In this document: piece by piece, positions 45,726-56,300 of the stretch
Layout of the letters: each line of letters begins with the position of its first letter
Numbering within the stretch: position 1 is the first letter of the stretch
Source of the DNA: Siderastrea siderea
Lineage: Eukaryota; Cnidaria; Anthozoa; Scleractinia; Rhizangiidae
NCBI GenBank assembly: GCA_964030785.1
Contig: OZ034967.1
Span: 51,303,533-51,367,532 of the forward strand
Reading direction: 5' to 3'
Length of the DNA stretch: 64,000 nucleotides
Notes under the pieces: model-generated
Told to the model about the DNA's origin: nothing
The model's database searches: none
Seen by the model: only the letters and a program-made list of their open reading frames with translations
Position numbers and translations under genes: made by a program

Positions 45726-48650
45726 CCACGTATTGCAGACAACCCAATAACTCGTGCAAATTTTTTCTGTACAACAAGGACACAAAATAGGCCGTTGGTC
45801 GCTTTCTGAAAGCAATTATTCTAACACCTACCTTTTTTTAGCAGCGCGCGAAATCTAACGGTCCAGTAACGTAAGGGCATCCAATAATGCTCTATTTTCC
45901 CCTCAAAATTTAAAATTATCAAAGCTGACGAAAACTATGCCTTCAACTGCTTACTGTGCGAGCATTTCTAAAATCAAGCACTAAAATTATGTTCCTCCTA
46001 TCCTATACGTTGCTATGGAACTGTTTCGCATCCCAAAGAAATGTTTTCAATTTTGTGTTAGATTAAGTAGCCAATTCACATGGTGTCGCTGACTGATCGA
46101 TAGCCAAATTCTTCTTACGTTTTTCCAGTGATAAATATGTTAACAGTGCAAGGAAAGCACGTTCTAGTATAATGTGTTTCAAGCAGGACTGACATTGCTG
46201 AAACTGACCGAGTGACTTCAGGAAGACGTTTCTTTTAAAGGTTGGTGAAAAAATCCCCCTCCTCCTGAAATAATTACCTTTTTTCCCCACAACCAGAACT
46301 AAATATTTCATACCTTTTGAAAGTAGTGAGATCGTTAAAAGCTTCAAGGCGGTTTCTTTTAAAAATGTTGAGATGAGTTGGGTAGTACTTTGCAGAGCTC
46401 CGGGAAAAAGCTGCCCGTTTCAGAAAATGTCTGTGCGCATTTCTGATCTTTGAAACCGTGTAACCGTCCAACAGTAAACACATTTTTTGATAGTTTACCT
46501 CATAGCAAATATTCAAGAAATTGCTGACGGATTCATGGGAAACAACAACAACAAAGGTTTTTGGATGTGGATCAAATACTTCTGTTTTCAGCCTTTTACG
46601 TGTCGAATGAGCATCCTTATTTCGTAAAATAATTTTATGAGAACAAAGGTCGATGTTTTCACAAAAATGTAACCCTTCGTTATTCATAACACTATGAAGG
46701 GGAAAAGAGAACACTCTTTCAAAACTTTGAAGTTGGAGAATGTTAAATTTTCACCGTAAATGATATTTTTTTATAGAATTACCTGAAGAACTAAAATCCG
46801 CCAGCTATTCGCCAGTCGTGAAATTATATTAGCGGTAAATATTGACAATCAACAATACATTTTTCCGGCTACATTTTGGCCCATGCCTCATGACATGCTT
46901 GAAATTGCTTTCTTTACCATTTCAAAGAACATGAAAGAAAGGATCAATAGTTTTTTTCACACCCTTCAGAATTTCACACATCAACTCCAAAATTAGAACC
47001 ATTTTCTTTTACTGAACTTTAATTACACATTTCCAAAAACAGCTACAAAGAGTCTACAAAAAAAAAGAACGAAAAAAGAAAAAAAATGCTGTTGCTTAGG
47101 CTGTAATATTTGTTGCATGATACATGTAGCTAACTAACATTGGCTTTTGTCACTTCAATCATGACTGTAACAAACATTGATCCTGAGGTGTTTACCTTTA
47201 GGAAGGAAACGGCCAATCAATTAAAGCGTAAAAGGGTTTCCAAGTAACTCAGAAGACGCCTTAAGAATCCAACACTTATAGAACTGTGGTAGTTTCTGTC
47301 CTTTTTCTTTATTGGTGTAGGCTGTGCAGAATGTTCTTAAGTCAGGATCGGCACCTTTAATATTGGTGTATGGACTTTTCGGTTACATACGGGCTATGAG
47401 AACATTATTGACGGCTGCTGGTCTTACATCAGCATGGAAGGTTTCTAATCGAGATTTGGGTTCAATTATTCAAAGCAGGAACGAATAAGCTAATATAAGA
47501 TTTGCCGGAACTTTGAATATTTGTTTCAATTTTTATAGCATATAGATGGATTGTTCAAAAGTCTGAAACCTTTGGAATTAATTAAATTTGGGTTTAAATT
47601 ATATTGAGCTTACGTGGCGCACTTAGTTATCGCATTAACACAGACGCCTTGGCAAGGAAAACCATAAGGAAGGTTAGAAGAGGGGAAAAAGACAATTTTA
47701 AAAGCTGTTTAGCCTATAAATAGTCCCTTCCAAAGTTTGACCCCTTTGAACGCGTAAACAATTTCTCTCCAATCAGCAGCAACCCGAAAGTGGGTCGAGA
47801 TGGCTAACTTGCCATAGGAAGATTCACGAGTGGACCAATTCTTTTATATCACTAAGCCTTTAAAACTGTTACATAGGTATTCGGTTGCAAGAACGTTAAC
47901 ACCTTTGAGCATTCGAATATTAAGGTTTTTTTCCAAAGAGAGACAATTTAATCAATTTAAGTGGACGAAGAGTTTCTTTGACGTCTGTTAAGCGCTTAAA
48001 GGGCTATTCTGAAATTTAGTCTGTTACTCAGTCTACCAAAATGAAGAAATTACCTCATCGCGCAGAATGGCCGGACATTCGTGCATATTTATGAGCTACC
48101 ATGGCGAGTTATTCAAGTGTGAGCGCCCTAAACATGCGCCACAATAAGAAAGAAAAGCGTCGATTTTGGTTAAGTAGGCTGACAAAAATTGTCATTTTGC
48201 AGTAGATAGACATGGGTTTTCAAGTATCAAAGAGCTGATTTTGGAAGAAGAAAGATAACTCTACAACTTAATCGAAGAATCAGACAAAATGAACGAGAAT
48301 AAGTTGTAGACTTTTGGCTCTCAAAACTGTGCTTTTTCTCGCATTTCTAGTATGGGAAACGGTACTCATTAAGATTCGATGCTAATTTTTTTAACGAAAT
48401 AAGTAGCAATCTTCGTATCAAAGAGCGGATTATTGAAGATACAAGTCTTCCCTTCTTAAGATTCCTATATTTATCAAAATTCGAGCAATAAAAGTTGTAG
48501 ACTTTTGCGATTGAAAATCTGAGGTTCAAAACTCGCGCGCCTTCCAAGTGAAGTCTTTGTTCTTCGGTATGATAATGGTCACCATGAATTAACAATAGGT
48601 TGGACAATTGTATTCAGAATAGTAAATGGTTTGAACCTAGGAGTCATATC
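45726..48650. other. Spacer between genes B and C
   Basis: I see no supported gene. A minus-strand open frame at 46274-46714 (146 aa) has no family I recognise and no splice context that stands out. Confidence 0.4.
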
Positions 48651-48755
48651 ATAATTTGGTAAATTGTGATCGTCCGGGTGAGTGTAGTCCTGAGAAGGAC
48701 TGTTTGATATGGTGATATCAACAATCACATTGCTGAGCACCATTTAAAAACAAAC

Positions 48756-48932
48756 CACAGAATCGACTGGGACTCTGCTGAATGCGTTACCTACAGTACG
48801 GACTACTATCAACGAATTACTCTGGAGAGCTGGTTTACTAACTTAGAACAAACACCACTGAACCGTTGCCAACAGCTACCTGCACCTTACAAACGACTGA
48901 TTGCCGACAATAACAAGACAGACAAACAATAG
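48756..48932 (+). pseudogene. Penelope-like ORF C-terminus
   Basis: The 58-codon frame reads HRIDWDSAEC...YQRITLESWFTNLEQ and PLNRCQQLPAPYKRLI, then TAG at 48930-48932. It fits the tail of Penelope-like ORFs after the GIY-YIG domain. The rest of the ORF is missing. Confidence 0.7.
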
Positions 48933-49136
48933 ACAAATCGACTTATTTGACTAACAATAGACCAACGGACATTTGACTAAGAAAAGACGGATCGAAACGC
49001 ACCAATCACGTTTACAGTCTTCACAGCCAATAACATCACGGCTTAACTGACAGACGACCAATAACATCACGAGATCGTCGACCAATCAGGACAACGACCA
49101 GAGACTTATAACATCTACTGACGATTCACAGTTCAC

Positions 49137-49183
49137 TTGACTCTGATGATGACTTCCGCTCAGGTTGTCGAAACGTCAGTCAA
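49137..49183 (+). ncRNA. Hammerhead ribozyme-like motif (Penelope type) 2
   Basis: Helix I is TTGACT (49137-49142) with AGTCAA (49178-49183), six perfect pairs. The core is CTGATGA (49143-49149), one extra T, helix II GAC/GTC, GAAA (49170-49173) and CGTC. Cleavage would fall after GTC at 49177. The layout is the same as at 5046-5090 with different helix sequences. Confidence 0.72.
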
Positions 49184-49249
49184 TGTCACCTCAAACGGTC
49201 CTTCTCAGGACTACACTCACCCGGACGGTCACAATTTACCGAATTATGG

Positions 49250-50302
49250 CCACTGTATTGCTAATCATGAGCGAAACCAACCCCGCGCGAAATTTGAACA
49301 AAACTAACACTCGCAGGTCGCGCGTAAAAACGGTACTGAAAAGGAAAAGCAAAAATGGCCGATAAAATCGTAAATGATCTAGACCATGAGCTCTCCCTAG
49401 AGCTCATAGAACCCGTGGTCCAGGTTCAAGGGAATTCAAAGCCTCAAGAAATGGTTTCTGTTCGGTCGCTGCATGCAATAGATGCAATCGCAGAATCGCT
49501 TGTGTGTCGCATATCCGTATGTTCGCTTCGATCGTTGACCGCGATCGAGCTTTAGATTTTTGGCTCAGTTAGGGAATGTAAACTCACTTACCCCCTGTTT
49601 TGTTCCACATGAAAGTTAAAAGCTCCCAAAGACAGAAGCAAAACGTTACAGTGTGTGCTGCTTGCGCACGCAAACCACAAACAAGCGAAATGCTGAATTT
49701 ATTTACGACACAATCATCTCGCCCGCGCAGTGATGATTCGACATGGCTTTCTGTGTTGTAACTTTTGCCGAGACAAAACCACTCTAAATGCCCATGCAAT
49801 ACCGGATCAAAATAGAAAACCGCTTCAGGAAATGTTCTACGCGAAATATGCGCTTATGTTTGATTTTACGAAACAAAAGGCGAAACAGTAGCGCGCTCCG
49901 TTTATTGTTTAGTTTGCCGCCTACATCATGATAATGAGTATCGCTGTGCGTTCATGGCATCCAATGAATTAAGCTCTTTCTAAGCGTCTATGAATAATAA
50001 CGCGCGATATGACAGATCTACAAACTTTCTTGAACTGGAGGTAAATGTCCCGAGAACAATAGGCATTCTGCGCGATGCTCATAATTCATCTGTATAACCC
50101 AAAACGGTTCAGTTTTCTACCAAGTGATAAAAGAAACTCCTTTATTTTATTAACAAAGTACAGAGAGCCTGCTGACTGGTGCACGACGTTATCAGTGATA
50201 GGGCGCAATTCCCTTTTTATCTCTTTGTAGTCTCATCCTCTGAGTCAAACGGCTCTTAATTTGCTTCAAATTCTTTGTTACTTTATTTTTAGATACTCCA
50301 AA
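49250..50302. other. Region upstream of gene C
   Basis: The stretch holds no supported exon. A 66-codon frame at 49355-49555 (MADKIVNDLD...) has an ATG in good context but no recognised family. TTTATTTTTAG before 50293 could end a 5' UTR intron of gene C. Confidence 0.4.
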
Positions 50303-50354
50303 ATGAATGGTTTCCTCTTTGTTGCTGTTATGTGTCTTGTACATTACTGTACAG
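50303..50354 (+). CDS. Gene C exon 1: signal peptide
   Basis: The exon encodes [17 protein letters not shown] and one base more. The donor is G|GTAAGT in phase 1. Confidence 0.83.
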
Positions 50355-53300
50355 GTAAGTTACTAGGATCATATTGTGTAGCTTCTGATGTAGACTTCTT
50401 AAACGCATTTACGTGGGGGCTTTAGAGACTTAAATCTTTGATTTAAGTTACTTTTTAACGAGTTTTGTACGTCTTGTATCACATGGGAAAGTGAACGTCC
50501 GAGATGGTAAATAACTTTTCAATGTAGATTGTTTCAAAGCTCTTATATGGTGTACATTTAAATTATCCCAGCATTAAAACTAAGACCGATTACAGCTTTT
50601 TCTTCTCCAGAGGCATTGAACTGTGAGAAACCTCCAATGGATATTGCAATTGTCATTGACCAGACCAAAAGCGTAGGAGAGGATAATTACGACACCATGA
50701 TGGAATCAATCAGGACGCTGATTTCCAAGTATAATGTTGGTCCAGACGACGATCATATAGCCATTGTGACCTTTCATGGCAAAGCCACTGTACGGGCGAG
50801 TCTTGGCGACTCAAAGTTTTACAGCATTAGTGGCTTGAACGACCTCATCACAGAAATGGAACACAACGACGTGCTAGGATCACCTACAAGGACCGACATT
50901 GCACTGGATGTGGTCAACAAAGACGTTTTTACGGCAGCGAACGGTGACCGTCCAAACTCACCAAACATCCTTTTAGTTTTCACGGATGGTGGAAAAGCAG
51001 AAAACTCGGACCCTTACAGCGCCGTTCTGCCACCACTTGAGGTGAGGTCAATGTGTATGAGCGTAGGCTGACTTTAAAGAGTCTGCACGTGTGCAGGTCC
51101 ACATCTCCAGGGTCCTGCAACTAATACGTAGAGACAACTGCGCTTTATACAATTTTCCCTCAAATATGAGCAACTGTTATGTATAGAGAAAAACGTGTTA
51201 TTCGCAAACCAGCAACCGCATTTGAATATTTGCGCGATTTCATCAACAGACCCTGTCAAAACGCAAAAGCACATAAACACGGACCAAGGTTTTATACTTT
51301 AGGACTGCAAGGCGTTACACATGCCTTTAATCCTCCCTGAAGAATTATAGTCTCACATTTCTGATCATGGTGACTACTAAAACTGTCTTCCTCATAGCAC
51401 GATTTGTAAACCGATGCGTAACGTCAAATTTGCGTCTTCATATGATTAAAGTAGGTTGTCATATCCAACACTTTGCTAAAGTTTTATTGCTAATCAAAAC
51501 GTTGTTCCAGTTTATACTGCCATTATCGATACCATCTATTATTTAACAGCAAAGTAAAGTAGATTGTCATATCCAACACTTTACTAAAGAATTGAAATGG
51601 TAATCAAAAAGTTGTTTCATATACTGCGAATGTTGTAGTTGCTATTTAACGTATTTTACACCCCCATTTACCCACCGACAACCACACGTTTTCCACGACA
51701 AAAGACGTCAAAACGCACAGGCAGCCTTCAAGGCCAAAAGGCCAAAACGGGCCTTCCTGAAGGCAAAAAAAGTGTTCGGGAACGTTGAAAATTTTAACTT
51801 CTGTCGCATAGCTTACGAAACAGGAGTACCCAAAGAACCGCTCTTCACTCTTTTAATTGCTGGTTGGAATCCCTGGGATAAATAATCTTTTCCTTGCTGT
51901 TACGAAAACCCTGCACCAGATTCTTCAACTCCACTAATCTGTAATCCATCTGACATGCTCAGACTAAGGGTGTTTATCGAATCGCTGTTGGAATTGGGAG
52001 AAACATCGCCCAGGAAGAACTCGTAACCATTGCAGGAAGTCCTGACCAAGTCATCCATGCTGAAAGTTTTGAGGATCTTGATAAAGAGCTAGACAACATC
52101 AAGGAGGCAACATGCAGTAAGATTTAAAGTTCCAGTTAATCTTTGTTAATTTAATAGCAGGGGTGGGTGACTAAGTTTAAAAGGCAGCATTCTAGCTGTA
52201 GGAAGTAGGTGGTGGACCTAAGCGTCGATGGCTCGAGTAATGGTGCCGCCACTTAGCGATGAACGGCAACCTCACCTTTGGATCCCAATTTGTTGAAACG
52301 TGTATTACTATCGCACATTGAAAGCGGCGATGGACCATAGACCTGAAGTTTGTGCGGGGGAGTAAAACAAAAGAAATGCATGATATATCTTAAAATTCAG
52401 TTGCAACTTGAAGAAAACAACTGTTAAAATTAATGTGAGTTGACGCCTCAGTGTTTCTCGTAAAATCATCATCAATACTAAATGAAATTAACATCGAAAC
52501 GTCGACTTGCGTTAATGCTGGTATTCCTTAATTTTGAAATGCTTAAACAAGCAACCTATCATTCGAATTTGATAAAAAGGTAGAAAAAAGCTAAAAGAAA
52601 AATCATGTCGTCAGCTAGATGGCCACTTTCAACTATTCTATTGACAGAATATAAAGGTGAGATGACAAGGAATATCAAGGAGTCTCAAAAGGGTGTGTTC
52701 TCTGGAAGGGGTCAGGTTAGAGGTGATACTTAGTCCGTAGTTCATTTTTAATAAACTATCTCCCAGATCGAAATGGCAATTACACTGAATGGAGTGAATG
52801 GTCCGAGTGCTCTGCAACTTGTGGTGGTGGATCTCGTACGCACACCAGAACCTGTACCAGCCCTCCCCCTAAGAATAACGGGAAAACATGCGTGGAGCAA
52901 GATCTCGGACCAGCTGAGGAATCAGAAGCGTGTAACACCCAGGACTGTCGTAAGTCAATTTCACTTAGTATTACACTTTAACCCTGGGATATTGACATAA
53001 GACATGGCTTACCTGAAATAAACACAAAGAATTCCATAATAAAGCTTCCCACTTATTAGTTGTTTTAACTTGATCACTAAAAACTACGTTGAAAAGGAGG
53101 ATAACTGTCTCCAAATTTAAGAAGGGTCCGCAATTTCATATCGCCATCCGAACCATCCACGTAGCAAATGTAAACATAGGTACGCAGTGCGTGCAGATCC
53201 AATGACGTTTTGTTCCGAAATATTGTGAAATTTATCAGGACATCCTGTGAAATTTCACACCACTGCAGTGCGGACTGTGTGGTACCCTCTCCCCGACAAC

Positions 53301-56300
53301 TTGCGGTTAATGTAATATGTCTTCGCAAGAGCAAGGAACCAATTACACTGCAAATTTTAAATTCGCTGTTAGCTACAGATAGCCCCGAAGTATTTTATGC
53401 TGTTTTACGTCAGTCTTTTCACTACCGTTGTAAACTTGGGCTTTAAACATATATTCTTTTCACTGTTTTTGTTTTAATTAGAGAGTAACGTTCATTCCAT
53501 TAAATATCTTGAAATATCTTCGATCGATACTTGCGATAGTGAGAAGGTTTTCGTGCGGGTAATCGGCCGGAAGTTACGGTACTTTCGTTTTTTCTTCTGT
53601 TACTTCACATTACAAGTTATTTACAAAGTGTTTCTTTTTCGCGGCAGAACGCAGAACACATTTGGTTCGATGCGGCCATGACGTTCAAATTGACGAATCC
53701 GTCTTGTGTATAATTTCTGATGTGTTTGCTGCTGTGGAAATTTGCGCCACGGCTAAGTAAACGCTGGACTACTAAGCAAATAAAGTCCTGCCAGACCTGA
53801 AGTACACAAAACAGCGCATTCGGAGTAACATTAAATAGTTCCTGTTGATCGAGACTTGCGAACGCAAAACACTTCAAAGCCCGGGGTTCGTACTCCCATA
53901 GTATAAGCTATATGGGCACGTGTCGCTGATAAGAAGGTTTCAGTGTCCCGGTGGCACTCCCCCACCCAATATCTCACAGAATACCAGCCCCCCCCCCCCC
54001 GCCCTGCCTCACAGACGAAGACAGATACCGTATATTGTATATCGTATATGGGACAGGGTGGATCATTTAGGCTTTGAAGACATTAGCCACTGACGTCACT
54101 TTCGTGACGTCATTGGCAGAAAATGGAATCGCAAGTGCATGTAAGTTCCCTTTTGCTTTGACGTCGTTTGGACAGGACGAGCGTGCAATGACTTGCAACG
54201 ACTTGCCGCTTCTTTTTTCTAAAATTCACTTTTGGACTACGTTTTCATCATTGGCCACCCAACACAAGTTGACACAAGTTCTCTTTATTGTGTTCGGTAG
54301 TTTGGCAGTCAGGGATTTTTGGATTGCATCTTTGTAAAATTGCATCCAACTTGCGACTTTGTGAACATAAGTTGGCATTTTCGGTGCTACTGCTGTTGAG
54401 CCGATATGGAGTTAAACAATAGGTGTAATCTTCGCCCCGGAGGATGGGGATGATTGAGCTAAAAAGGCGATGAACAAAGATGATGCTGATTTGTTAAATT
54501 ACATTTTTCATACGTTGATGAAGATGAGGATGGCGATGACAATGATGATGGTTGTCAATTACGTCTTCGCTAATAAGGTTTCTGATCAACGTGAAAATCG
54601 TCTTGTTATATTTTGGTTCTTTTAAAAAATGACACATTTTATAATTCCGTGTTACAGCTGTCCCGGGTAACTACACCAATTGGTCTGATTGGGGAGAATG
54701 CAGTGTGACTTGTGGTGGAGGAGTTCAGAAACGTTCAAGAAATTGCACCAATCCTCCTCCATCTGGCGGTGGGCCATCTTGCATCGAGCAAAGCCTGGGG
54801 CCAGCTGAAGAAGAGCAGGAATGTAATACACAGGAATGCCGTACGTACAATGATGTACCAAACAGGGTTTGACATAAATGGTGGTTATAGGTAATAGAAC
54901 ACCACTCATTGATTGGCCTCCTTTCGACTTGTAGCGGTGTCCGGTAACTATACCAGTTGGTCTGAATGGGGAGAATGTAGTGTGACTTGTGGTGGAGGAG
55001 TTCGGAATCGCTCAAGAACCTGCACCAGTCCCCCTCCAGCTAACGGTGGGCAGATTTGTCTCGAGCAAAACCTAGGGCCAGCTGAGGAAGTTGAGGAATG
55101 CAATACGCAAAATTGTTGTAAGTATTATTGTGTCATTAAGGTGGCTGAGAGATCTTGAAAACAGTTTTTGTTTAAGTGTATAACTCCAACAGAAAGTAAG
55201 CCAATAAAAAACATCTTGTTGTTTTTAGCCGTGCCCGGTAACTACTCCAGTTGGTCTGAATGGGGAGAATGCAGTGTGACTTGTGGCGGAGGAGTTCAGA
55301 AACGCTCAAGAAACTGTACCAACCCCCCTCCATCTAACGGCGGACCAAGCTGTACCGAACAAAACCTGGGACCATCAGAGGAAACCCAGAAATGCAACAC
55401 GGGAGAGTGTGGTTTGTAGCTATAGAAGGGTCCATAAGTTTACACAGTAGCAAACCTTGACATTCAGTTAGGTTTTATTCTAGGTTAGATGATTTGGGAA
55501 ACCTGCTATCACAAAAGTTAGAGTAAGTCATTGAAAAGGTGTAGTATAAAATCTAAAGATAACATGTCGCCAAAAATGTTCCTTTGTTTAGGAACAATGC
55601 ATTTTACCATTTTTATAACATTTTCCATGGAAAATATCGTAGCATAACCCTTGACATGATGACATATCAAATTGTTAAAACGTTCCATCTTTAAGGCTGG
55701 CCATGTATGGATGCTCTTAAGATTGGATGTCAACGATTTACCTCTTTCTTTTCTATTAGAACCTGAGTGTGAAGTTCCTCCGCTAGATGTGGCCATTGTT
55801 ATTGACAAAACAAAAAGCCTTGGAATACCCCACTACCACTCCATGTTAGATTCCATCAAGAACTTCACATCTACGTTCAACGTCGGAAAAGAAAAAACTC
55901 ACATCGCAGTGGTGTCGTTTGCTGGTAACGCAAAAGTTCGAGCGAGTCTGAAAAGCCGTAAGGCTCACAGTAAAGACAGGTTGAAGAACCTTCTTGACAC
56001 AATGAAGAAGGACAAGCTAAGTCAACCCACCCGTACAGACAAAGCGCTGGAAGTTGTCTTCCAAAAGGTTTTCACTAAAGCCAGAGGTGACCGTCCAAAT
56101 TCGCCCGACATCGTCGTCGTTTTTACGGACGGGGGTTTACACCATACGGCTAAACCTTACAGCGAAGTGATTCCAAAAGTAAGTGAAATATACTAGTTTC
56201 CCCATTGGGTTAAGTCACGAAGTGAACTGGCTCAACTCAGGCGGGATATATTTCTCCCATGTAACGCCTGATCACTGTGAAGCCGCTATGAACTCTCGAA

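Larger units (their letters stand above)
48651..49249 (+). mobile_element. Penelope-like element 3' end with inverted terminal piece
   Basis: The plus strand has the C-terminus of a Penelope-like ORF (48756-48932), then a hammerhead-like motif (49137-49183) and a terminal segment. That segment (49191-49249) is repeated in inverted form at 48651-48706, sharing GTCCGGGTGAGTGTAGTCC. A 5'-truncated copy with an inverted partial terminal repeat is a known Penelope-like layout. Confidence 0.75.
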
